Source: PALSA-350 sp963794165 (lineage in GTDB: Bacteria; Acidobacteriota; Terriglobia; Terriglobales; Acidobacteriaceae). From it: 64,000 nt of DNA. The translations under genes were made by a program, and so were the position numbers. The notes under the pieces were generated by a model, which saw nothing but the letters and a program-made list of their open reading frames with translations, ran no database searches and was not told the DNA's origin. Within the stretch, counting starts at the first letter, position 1. Every line of letters begins with the position of its first letter. The DNA lies in contig CAWCCT010000004.1 of the NCBI GenBank assembly GCA_963794165.1, positions 1 through 64,000 of the forward strand, given 5' to 3'. Below are positions 8,564-17,056 of the stretch, in pieces.

Positions 8564-9394
8564 CTATCGAAGAAACTCTTTTACCAGCCCTCGAGATGGT
8601 ATGGCGGTCTTCAGCAGGTTAAAGGCTCCCTGTTGAAAGAGGTCCTCCCCCTTCAACAAAAAGAGCGGATGGCCGGGGCCTCGCATTATGCAACCCTCGC
8701 GCCACTCGTCTCTGATTTTATCCGCAACGATAAAGTCGAAAACAATTCCAGGAATCACAAATCGATAATTCCAGAAATGTTCGTTTCTCTCGCCATGCGG
8801 AAAGTGTAGGGCTTGCGTGGGAGGAGTTGTGACGGACGCCACTTTTACCATGAGAACAAGACAGCTAGGAAAACCAGATTGGCCTAGCAGATAGGCGCGG
8901 AACTGCTGCTCGTAGTGATCGCTAAGATGCACCCTCGCTTCGCTACCTTCGGCGATCCAGTGGTGAACAGCAGCCCTCCATAGCACGCTTACGCCAAAGT
9001 AGCCTAACCTTTCCACCTGTATGTTCGCGACGTTTTCGGTTTCAACGATCCACCCCGTGTCTAGCTCATTCTTGGGGGCTACCTCAAGGAGAGCTCTTTG
9101 CAGTGGAAAATCTAATGGCGTCCGAGCACATTGCTGGAGCACCCATGTCTCACCAAATGCGCTAAATAGATTCTCACATTGCCTGCAAAGCAGATAATCC
9201 TGCACCTGCTTTGATGTTCTGCTCGCTCTTCTCTTGCTGACAAAAAATGGTTCCTTGGCTGAGAACTCTCCCTTCGCGTCATGGCGGAGGTAGCGATATA
9301 AGGACTGGGGTAGTAAGTGACTCTTGCAGAGTTTGTCCGCCTTGCCACACAACTTGCACGGAGCAACAGCAGCGAGGTGAGAGGATCTACCCAT
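8564..9394 (-). CDS. HNH-like treble-clef zinc protein, hypothetical
   Basis: The start of this 276-residue protein carries CKLCGKADKLCKSHLLPQSL, a treble-clef/HNH-like pattern in which CxxC and SHLLP resemble the opening of HNH-type nucleases. A second pair, LLCRQCENLFS, follows about 45 residues later and could complete a zinc site. The remaining 190 residues are not recognised. I chose the ATG at 9394 (MGRSSHLAAVAPCKLCG), close to the first Cys pair; an in-frame start at 9547 is possible. It could be a nuclease of a mobile or defence system, but the catalytic residues are not certain. Confidence 0.6.
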   Translation of the reverse strand: MGRSSHLAAVAPCKLCGKADKLCKSHLLPQSLYRYLRHDAKGEFSAKEPFFVSKRRASRTSKQVQDYLLCRQCENLFSAFGETWVLQQCARTPLDFPLQRALLEVAPKNELDTGWIVETENVANIQVERLGYFGVSVLWRAAVHHWIAEGSEARVHLSDHYEQQFRAYLLGQSGFPSCLVLMVKVASVTTPPTQALHFPHGERNEHFWNYRFVIPGIVFDFIVADKIRDEWREGCIMRGPGHPLFLLKGEDLFQQGAFNLLKTAIPSRGLVKEFLR

Positions 9395-9666
9395 AGCGCG
9401 ACCCAATGCCAGTATAGAGTCAGTCGGGAAAGCCGGCGAATGGCAAGGCGTGAAAAATTGATTTCCCCATTGCCGGCAATCCGCGGACGTACGCGGGCGT
9501 ACACGGGGGATCAGTTCGAATAGCTTGTGGATGGACCTTTCCGCCAACCGGAATCGCCACGCTTTGTTTATGACTGGTTTCGGAAGAGGCTTTCACCGGA
9601 ACGGGGTTGGGAAACGGGAACAGGGTTGAAAAACCGACGAAATAACCACCATCGGAAATGCCGCGC

Positions 9667-10365
9667 TCAGGCGGGCACCGTTTCCCGCGGTGATAAGGAG
9701 AAGACGCTCCGATAAACATAGTAGAGACTGCCGAAGTAATTGCTTCTGGACCAGACCCTCAAATTGCTCGCTGCCTCCACAACCTCTGACAAAACGGGAT
9801 TACGGTACAGCAGGATCACGTCCCGCGGATGCTCTTCCAGAGATCGGTTCAGGTTCTGAATAACCGGCTCCATCACAAACTGGTCGAATGGGTAGAAAAA
9901 GTAAATGAGCGACGGTTCGAGAGGGAATTCAAACTGCGTCGCATCCACGTTAACCGGTTCGATCTGGAAGCAAGCCTGTTTGGGGTTGCGATAGGTTTTG
10001 ACATTCCTCCGAGCCACGGCATCGAGGTCCGAAGCGAACTCAACGCCGATGATGCGGCGGAACGGAAGCTCGGCCGCGAGTAGTAACATTCGTCCCTTGC
10101 CCGATCCCATGTCGATGAACGTGTGGCCTGACACGTCCGGAATAGGCAGATCGCGAAGCATGCGCCGCCCAGTCCGGAAAGTCGTGGGTATATAGGCCAC
10201 CGCGTGAGAAACATTCTCGCCCAAAACGTTCAGTTCGCGCGGATCTTCATCCCCGCAGGTTTTGACGCGATAGCGCCAGTCATACCAACGCGCAGACAGC
10301 TTCGTCCGCAGAGTCGAGACTTTACGAATTCCCGGGAACCGCATGAGCGTATCTTTCCAACTCAT
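9667..10365 (-). CDS. Class I SAM-dependent methyltransferase
   Basis: The protein has 232 residues. The glycine-rich SAM-binding loop FIDMGSGKGRMLLLAAE, followed by the acidic end of strand two in IIGVEFASDL, marks a Rossmann-fold methyltransferase. The family with DxGSGKGR is often annotated as DOT1-like or generic class I methyltransferase. YFFYPFDQ lies where the catalytic motif IV is expected. The substrate is unknown. It stands alone, with 222 bases of unremarkable sequence between it and the next gene upstream (10366-10587). Confidence 0.8.
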   Translation of the reverse strand: MSWKDTLMRFPGIRKVSTLRTKLSARWYDWRYRVKTCGDEDPRELNVLGENVSHAVAYIPTTFRTGRRMLRDLPIPDVSGHTFIDMGSGKGRMLLLAAELPFRRIIGVEFASDLDAVARRNVKTYRNPKQACFQIEPVNVDATQFEFPLEPSLIYFFYPFDQFVMEPVIQNLNRSLEEHPRDVILLYRNPVLSEVVEAASNLRVWSRSNYFGSLYYVYRSVFSLSPRETVPA

Positions 10366-10587
10366 CTCTGCCCCTCGCAGTATTCATGATGAAGAATCTT
10401 GGATCTGTAAGAATCTGCAACCTCTGCCGCAAATCCCTCATAGAAGAGTAGCTCGCCACTTTTCCCAAAACGGTACAAGACCGTGCAACTTTAGCAGTAG
10501 CGCATAATAACTCGCGGCGGCGGGCATTGATCCGTGTACCCTCCACATCCGAGTTGCTTTATGCACAATACCAATCATTTGCGTACC

Positions 10588-11563
10588 TTACAGCACAATA
10601 ACGATTCGTCCGGGCCGGAAGGGATGTTCCACCAGCTCATGGGCACGAGCGATCTCTGCGAGAGGTATTCGTTCGCCGATTTCGAAGCCTGACCACCCCG
10701 TCTCAAGGGCCGTATTCAAATCCCGCGCCGCTTGCGCTTTCGCTTGTTCTGGAAAATCGTCGCTCCCCAGAAAGAACACACGAATGTTCTTGAATACCAT
10801 CTGCCAAAAGGGAATATGGGGAGCGGCGTTATCGGTGGCATAGGTTGCAACCGATCCGCCAAACTTCAGGAGCTCGACGTCGGCTTCGATATTGGCTCCA
10901 AACGCGACCTCAACAATGTGGTCAATGCCCTCCGGAGCGAGCGCACGTACGCGTGCCATCAGATCCTTGTCGCTCAAAACCACATCGTGCGCGCCGTTCT
11001 TCAACGCTGTGGATTGGTCCGACGTTGAACGCACCGTGCCTATCACCCGCGCCCCAGCGTGACGCGCGAGCGCCACCGCGCAAAGTCCAACCGCGCCCGC
11101 CGCACCCTGCACCAGCACCGTGCGACCGCTTACGGCGCCTCCAACGTGGACTGAGCGATGTGCAGTGATCCCGGGAATGCCCAGACATGCACCCTGCTCC
11201 ATCGATACGTTTTCCGGCAACGGAGCGATCTTGTCGACCGGGACTACGGTAAACTCCGCGGCGGTACCAAACGGACGGTACGACTGGGCTCCGTAACACC
11301 ACGCGGAACGGCCCATCCATTCAGGGGGCACTCCAGCGCCAAGCTGATCGACACGGCCGGCGCCGTCGCTGTGCGGAATGATGCGAGGAAACGCCATGCC
11401 GGTGCCAAACGTGTCTTCCCGCTTCTTCACATCACCCGGGGTTAATGCCGGAGGCAGCAACCCGGATGCGAACTTCTCCGGCCGCGGGAACCGGGTCCGG
11501 CATTTCGCCAACCACGAGCACATCGCGAGCGGGTCCCTGCCTTTCGTACCACGCTGCCTTCAT
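10588..11563 (-). pseudogene. Zinc-type alcohol dehydrogenase-like quinone oxidoreductase, frameshifted
   Basis: The protein is a medium-chain NADPH:quinone oxidoreductase homologue. The N-terminus MKAAWYERQGPARDVLVVGE (ATG at 11563) and the rest, from DVKKREDTFGTG, are in different frames. Removing one base from the run GGGG at 11438-11441 joins them as INPGDVKKRE, the typical family sequence. The cofactor loop VQGAAGAVGLCAVALARHAG is intact. The 976-base span is one base too long, in agreement with a single insertion. Without repair, translation stops after about 42 residues. Confidence 0.82.
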
Positions 11564-11666
11564 TGAAACCTCCCTGGAACGGCGGAGTTTATCTCACCCC
11601 GGTAACCGAACCATCCTCGCACAGGCGAGACTGGGCCGGCACTTTCCAAGATACAAACGAAGCCAG

Positions 11667-12033
11667 CTAACTCAGCGATGGCTCATCTTTCGGATTTGGA
11701 GAAGCCAAAGCCTTCCCGATGGCGAGCTTCAGGGGCGGCAGATCCGCTCGACAGTCTGCCAGATCAACGATGGGTCGACGCGGTCATATTGATGGCGCAG
11801 CCAATTTCCGATGCCCCGAATGTTCTTCCAAGGAATACCCGGACAAAGCTTCTCGGCATCATCGCCGAGCCTGCGCGCCGCTTCGCTTAAAACCAGGAGT
11901 TTTCGCTCTACGGCAGCATTCGTCTTTTCGTCTGCCTCGAATACTGAAAAATCCATACCTAGGACGAACCGCTCAATGCCTCTATCGCCTCGTAGATGTC
12001 ACGCAGGGAGGAAGGAAGATCCCTAAAAGGCAA
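11667..12033 (-). pseudogene. hepT: HepT-type RNase toxin, two frameshifts
   Basis: The middle of the gene encodes a HepT/DUF86 protein, including the family RNase motif as RHQYDR in IGNWLRHQYDRVD. The N-terminal part (DLPSSLRDIYEAIE) and the C-terminal part (LPPLKLAIGKALAS) lie in other frames. One missing base near 11979-11982 and one near 11744-11745 (CC where CCC is expected) account for both, and the span of 367 bases is then exactly 123 codons. The start would be a TTG at 12033 that overlaps the end of the antitoxin gene. The toxin should be inactive as written. Confidence 0.75.
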
Positions 12034-12319
12034 GCACAGCCTCTTTGTCGGCTGTTGTGCGAACACGCTGCTTCATTGTATCGGCGGGCGTGAGGTCCAC
12101 TTTGACCTCAAGAAGTTCGGACAGGCGGTTCTCAAGGCCAACCATATCCAGCAACGTCAACTTCATCGTTTTATCAAATTCCGCGATCAAATCGACATCG
12201 GACGAATGGTTCGCTTCTCCTCGGGCAACAGAACCGAACACGCGCAGATGAACAATACCAGCGGCGGTCAGTTCGTCCCGGTGTTCGCGAAGCTTCGAGA
12301 TGACCTGGCGGTTGTCCAT
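12023..12319 (-). CDS. mntA: MNT-type nucleotidyltransferase antitoxin
   Basis: This 98-residue minimal nucleotidyltransferase carries the hallmark GSVARGEANHSSDVDLIAEF, the GSxxR-GxDxD metal-binding pattern. In MntA-HepT pairs such proteins add nucleotides to HepT and neutralise it. Here the reading frame is intact and lies directly upstream of the broken hepT, with about ten bases of overlap. The antitoxin may therefore survive as a leftover of an inactivated pair. Confidence 0.85.
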   Translation of the reverse strand: MDNRQVISKLREHRDELTAAGIVHLRVFGSVARGEANHSSDVDLIAEFDKTMKLTLLDMVGLENRLSELLEVKVDLTPADTMKQRVRTTADKEAVLAF

Positions 12320-12534
12320 GACGCTATTTTGTCCTATATTTCGGTCCTTCTCAAGAACATTGAGGTCGTATGCGACACTGGGTCCTACTCAAATCTGGAC
12401 GGGTGCCCAGGTTCGCTCCGGCGTACCTGGGCCGAAAACGATTTGTTTCCGACGCTTTTTGCCGGCCCCGAGTAAAAGCAAACGCAGGCCTCCGAGTTTC
12501 TGGCAAAGTAAATGAGCCGTAATACGAACCACGC

Positions 12535-15500
12535 TTATTTCGTCACCGCCGCCGTCTCCAACCGCCCCCCGCGAATCCATTCCAGGATCGTGCGATACTG
12601 CCAGCTATCCTCATTCCCATGCCACCGTTGCCCGCCATTATGCGTAGCTAAGTAATCGCCGACATTCCCCGCGCTGTCCGTCGGCCGCGTCGGCTTGACC
12701 AACATTAAGCTCTTAGTTGGATCATTAATATCCACCACGTGCATCGCATACTTATAGTTATCTTCGCTGTCCTGATCCGAGAACACCCCTTGATCATTCG
12801 GCGGGTGTAACTTGAAAATCACATGGCTGGCATGGCAAAACACGCACGCCTTGCCATCCGCGCCTTGCGTCGCCAGAATAGGTTCAATCTTCGCCACGAA
12901 GTAATTAAAGTCGAGCACCGACCCGGGCTGCACATCCTTAAGCGCATCGTTGAGCTTCTTGCCTTGCAGCACGCTCGTGGCGATCAGCTTCAACCGCGGA
13001 TTGCTATCATTCTGCAACTGCTCCATGGCCGCCCGAAACTCCGGCTGCAGCTCCACGTTTTTGACCTTGCGCAGCGTATCCAAGCCCGCCGCGCGCACAT
13101 TATTGTCGGGATTATGCAGGCTGGCCAGCACCGTGCTCAGCACCAGCGGGTTGGCCAGCAAATCCGCTGGGCGCTTCATCGCCACGATGTTCTTGTTCAG
13201 GAAGTAAGCCTGATCCTGCGAGATAGCACCGCCCGACACACCCGCATGCCGGTTCATGAACTTAGGGTCGCCCACCTCCTCCAACAGGATCTTAGTGGCG
13301 GAGGCATTCATCTCCCCAAAAGCCGTTTTCACCAGCGGTAAAGTCTGCGGGTCGCCCAGGAAGTGCTCCAAAGAAACCCGAACTGCCGCCCGCTGTACCT
13401 CCGGATTGGGATCATTCAGCCCCGCCAGCACCTGTTGCTGCAGCGCGGGCTCCCGCATCAGGGTCTTGAACGACGAAGCCGCGTTCAGCACCTGCGCATA
13501 ATTAGCCGGCCGCGGCTGTTGCTCGAGCAGGGTGCGGACCCCGCCAATCACTTCCGCCTGTGTGGTCCAGGGCGAGTCGCTGGGGAGCGCCGCCAGCAAG
13601 GGAAGCACCACCGCCTGGCTATCCGCATTGCCGTCCTTGAGGATCTCGACTACCTTGCTAATCAAATGGGGATCGGCCGCCGCCGGAGTATTGGCCGCCG
13701 GCGCATCCAAGCTGAGCACCCCGCGTTGGCCATCCTCATACACATAGCGGACCGTCTGCCGCACCTCGACGCTCGGGTCTTCGGATAAGTTGAGCGCCGC
13801 CAGGGTAAACCGCTCGTCGCCCGCGCCGCTAAGCGTGCTGCCCGCCTTCAGCACCTCGATCTTCATCGTGTCGTTGGCGTCTTTGAGGCACGCCAGCAAA
13901 GCCTCTTCCAGCTCCGGGCCTGAAGACTTGAAGAAATGGATAAGGTCGCTATCGTTCCCGATACGCGTCTGGAAGAACCCGTTGTGCACGTCGTACCGGA
14001 AGTCCACCGCCTCCCGATACGGAGAATACTCATACCCCGGGCGATGCAGATCTGGCACTCCGCTCACGTACTTGGTCAGCACCGCCGGCAACCCGATCGA
14101 CACCGTATTCGCCTTGATCGGCGGCAAAGCGTAATGGCGGATATGAAAATCCCACAGCGCGTTGAGGATCCCCTCCCGCCCCAACGGCGTGCCCTCGCGC
14201 AGCACTTGGGCCAGCACCTGCGCCTGGTCACGCACCACAGCCTCGTAACCGTCGCCGATACGTTTCCTGTCCACGTCCTGCCCGCTGGCACGAACCCAGG
14301 CCGTAAGGTATCCGGTATTCTCATCCAGCAGATCGTAGATACTCTCCTCCAGGCCACGCCGCACCATTGCGTCCGTCTCTACGTTCATCCGCGTCGCCAA
14401 CGTTTCGAGCGTGCTCCGCCGCATCTCCGGCTGATCCACCTGCCAGTAGTACCAACGCCATAATCCCGCAGCCGCCTCAAACCGCACGAACGGAACCGGA
14501 TCATTCACATCCCGCTCCAGCGCCGCCAGCAGCTCTTTGTCGCCTGTCAGATCCCGAAAGTGTTGGTTGAACACGCGGGCAGCGCCCCACCGGGTGCGCG
14601 GATTGGGCGATTCCAGCGCCGCAATCAGCAGCGTGCGTCCGGCCGGAGCAGCTTCCTGACGCCGCGACAACACCATGCGCACCGCGTAAGCAGCGCTCAC
14701 TTGGACCATCTTCGTCTGGTCGCCCAACGCCTGCATGAGCACCGGCAGGGAGCCAGGATCCGCCATATGCCCCAGCGCCCGGGCGGCGGCTTCACGTGCC
14801 AGTGGCTGATCGCTTTTCACCAGCACCTCGCGGATCTGCTTGAGCACAGGCTCAGGGGCAAGATCCCAATACTGATCCAACTGTGACAGCAACAGTGGCA
14901 GATTATTCTTGGCCAGCTTGGTAGCCGGGGCAGGGAACCCGGCGTCCCAATTCTTAGCCTCGGTCGTGCCCGGGTATAGCGTCGACAGTGCCATCACCGC
15001 AAACTGTGTAGCCCGGAAAGGCGTATTAAACCCCTGGTAGACAGGGTCGCCCTCCCAACTGCCTTCCTGCCGTTGCGCCGCCAGCATTGCTTTCACCGCC
15101 AGCGCCAGGTGCTCATCGCTCTCCGGACGCCGTCCAGCCTGGGCCACCGCCAGCACGGAGTTATAGGAGATGAAATCCGCCGTCTTGGCCTTCTTATCGA
15201 AGGGATAAGGCCACCCGCCCTGCGGAGTTTCGTATTCATAAAGCTGACTAATCAGCTGATCAATCTGAGCGGAGTACTTAGCCCGGTCGATAGCCACCAT
15301 CAGCATGATCTTCCAGTTCAAATCGATCATGTTCTTGGGCACGTAAGCCACGGCCAGCCGTTCCACATGGTCGCGCTCCGCCAGCCACTGCGGATCGTGC
15401 GTCTGCTTGTAAACCATGTCGAACGTCTGCCAGCTCTGGGTCGCGATCTCGAAGGGGCTCACGTCTGGCTCGCAGCCGTCGGCCTCGTCGCCGGGCATGA

Positions 15501-16821
15501 CCGTCACGCCCTTGTAATGGATCTTCAGGTACTCCGCATACGGCACGTTGAACTTCGCCCGCGGAGGATCGTGGGTAACATTCTCCTCAAACTGGTTGGT
15601 GATCAACGGCAGCCGGCTCGAAACCGTGCGCGCGGTATAAATCACCCGCACCCAGTTAGTGTTGGCCTCTCCATAGAGAGGTCGCGCGTTGTTGTAAATC
15701 CGGTCCATCAGGAAATCCAGTTGCGCGCGCTGCTTAGGCGCATACCCGTTGTGCACCGCGGTGAGATACCCGCGAGTCGTGAACTGTGCCGGATGGCAGG
15801 CGATGCAAAGCTGCGTTTCGGAATGCTGCATGGTAGTCCGCAACGCAACAGCGCCCCGCCGCGGAGTATTCGAAAGCCACGAGTCGCCCATGTTGACCAG
15901 GAAATCCATGCCCGCGCGCACCGCCAGGTGAGGATCGGAATAAGGCGGAACAGGGAATTCCGAAGTATGGAGTTGAAATGCAGGATGATTGCCGGCCACG
16001 CGAACGTAATACTCCTGGCCCGGCTGCAGGATGCGCGTGCGGAACTTATAGAGGCCGGGATAATTCTGCGTCGCCTCCACCTGGTACACAAACTCGCCGG
16101 TGTTAAACGGGACCACATCCTCCTTGCCCAACTGCCCCATGCCCAATTGAAAGACATCCACGTCCAGCGGCACATCCCTGTCCGTAACATTCAGCGTGAA
16201 ATAAACCAGCCGCGGCTTCTCACCCTTAAAGGTGAACTTGAACCATTGGAACCCCTTGACCATGGCCGCGTAGCCATCTTCGTTCCTGGCAGGAGCGTAG
16301 GGCCGCTCGTCGTCACTGCCATAAATGGTCTGTCCAAACTCGAACGGCTGCGCCGTCTGCCAGGTCCCATTGGGAGCCGCAGCAATCACGCCGGCCGGCA
16401 CTCCATCCGTAACCAATATTGGCTGCGCAAGAATCTTGCGCAACGAAGTGCTGACCTCCGGAGCCGTTCCAGTCGAAGCCAGGCTCACCGTGACCGGGCC
16501 CGCCGCTCGTGGCCGAAGCGTCAAGTAGAAATCCAGGTCCGCCGTATGCAGCCACTTGGACTCCACCACCCCCTGGGCGTCCTTGACCGTGGCCAACACA
16601 GAATCGCTGCCTTGCATCCGAGCCGGATCCTTGACCGCCACCGTCAACGCATACATCGTTCCCGGCCGTGCCGACCCCAGCTTGATCTCCTTTACGACCG
16701 GTGGCGGCGTCTGCCCCGCATGGACCGATCGCCCTACATAAAGGGCTGACCCCAAGCCGACCAAGGCAACCAGGAGCCCAACAAAACCCCAGCGCACTCT
16801 AGCCCAATCTCCTCCCGCCAT
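12535..16821 (-). CDS. Giant membrane-anchored cytochrome c / alpha-toroid / HEAT-repeat protein
   Basis: The product has about 1,428 residues. An N-terminal membrane anchor (residues 10-30) is followed by beta-rich regions, a first haem motif CIACH (about 339-343), and an alpha-toroid region resembling prenyltransferase or squalene-cyclase repeats (TPQGGWPYPF and QRQEGSWEG, about 530-615). About 650 residues of HEAT repeats follow, and a C-terminal cytochrome c domain contains CVFCH (about 1326-1330). I chose the ATG at 16821 because it places the membrane helix near the start. Domain order suggests an extracytoplasmic electron-transfer scaffold. It is followed upstream by a divergently unrelated-length regulator gene on the same strand; function is not established. 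Confidence 0.8.
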   Translation of the reverse strand: MAGGDWARVRWGFVGLLVALVGLGSALYVGRSVHAGQTPPPVVKEIKLGSARPGTMYALTVAVKDPARMQGSDSVLATVKDAQGVVESKWLHTADLDFYLTLRPRAAGPVTVSLASTGTAPEVSTSLRKILAQPILVTDGVPAGVIAAAPNGTWQTAQPFEFGQTIYGSDDERPYAPARNEDGYAAMVKGFQWFKFTFKGEKPRLVYFTLNVTDRDVPLDVDVFQLGMGQLGKEDVVPFNTGEFVYQVEATQNYPGLYKFRTRILQPGQEYYVRVAGNHPAFQLHTSEFPVPPYSDPHLAVRAGMDFLVNMGDSWLSNTPRRGAVALRTTMQHSETQLCIACHPAQFTTRGYLTAVHNGYAPKQRAQLDFLMDRIYNNARPLYGEANTNWVRVIYTARTVSSRLPLITNQFEENVTHDPPRAKFNVPYAEYLKIHYKGVTVMPGDEADGCEPDVSPFEIATQSWQTFDMVYKQTHDPQWLAERDHVERLAVAYVPKNMIDLNWKIMLMVAIDRAKYSAQIDQLISQLYEYETPQGGWPYPFDKKAKTADFISYNSVLAVAQAGRRPESDEHLALAVKAMLAAQRQEGSWEGDPVYQGFNTPFRATQFAVMALSTLYPGTTEAKNWDAGFPAPATKLAKNNLPLLLSQLDQYWDLAPEPVLKQIREVLVKSDQPLAREAAARALGHMADPGSLPVLMQALGDQTKMVQVSAAYAVRMVLSRRQEAAPAGRTLLIAALESPNPRTRWGAARVFNQHFRDLTGDKELLAALERDVNDPVPFVRFEAAAGLWRWYYWQVDQPEMRRSTLETLATRMNVETDAMVRRGLEESIYDLLDENTGYLTAWVRASGQDVDRKRIGDGYEAVVRDQAQVLAQVLREGTPLGREGILNALWDFHIRHYALPPIKANTVSIGLPAVLTKYVSGVPDLHRPGYEYSPYREAVDFRYDVHNGFFQTRIGNDSDLIHFFKSSGPELEEALLACLKDANDTMKIEVLKAGSTLSGAGDERFTLAALNLSEDPSVEVRQTVRYVYEDGQRGVLSLDAPAANTPAAADPHLISKVVEILKDGNADSQAVVLPLLAALPSDSPWTTQAEVIGGVRTLLEQQPRPANYAQVLNAASSFKTLMREPALQQQVLAGLNDPNPEVQRAAVRVSLEHFLGDPQTLPLVKTAFGEMNASATKILLEEVGDPKFMNRHAGVSGGAISQDQAYFLNKNIVAMKRPADLLANPLVLSTVLASLHNPDNNVRAAGLDTLRKVKNVELQPEFRAAMEQLQNDSNPRLKLIATSVLQGKKLNDALKDVQPGSVLDFNYFVAKIEPILATQGADGKACVFCHASHVIFKLHPPNDQGVFSDQDSEDNYKYAMHVVDINDPTKSLMLVKPTRPTDSAGNVGDYLATHNGGQRWHGNEDSWQYRTILEWIRGGRLETAAVTK

Positions 16822-17056
16822 GGTCGAACGCCCCCAACCGCCAAAACTATATACCCTGAAAAAGACTCCAAAACAGCGCCTTTCGGCCAAGCGAAAAAAA
16901 TCCTGCCGGGACCGTAAGGAAGCATCCTCAATCCGTATCTAAACAGTGTGTCCCACACCATCGATCAGCGCGCGAGCCAGCTAACCGCAACTGACTTACT
17001 TCGCATATTTCGCATATTTCGCACCTTCTTCAACGCCTCGCGTCCCTGGCCTACCC

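Noticed and set aside
10322..10546. 74-codon minus frame upstream of the methyltransferase
   Set aside because: It overlaps the methyltransferase start in another frame and has no features.
12389..12580. 63-codon minus frame between the MNT and cytochrome genes
   Set aside because: It overlaps the cytochrome gene end, lacks a start signal and matches nothing I know.
15073..16749. 558-codon open frame antisense to the giant cytochrome gene
   Set aside because: It has no recognisable domain, is rich in Arg, His and Leu as expected of an antisense shadow in GC-rich DNA, and the sense gene has haem motifs and repeats.
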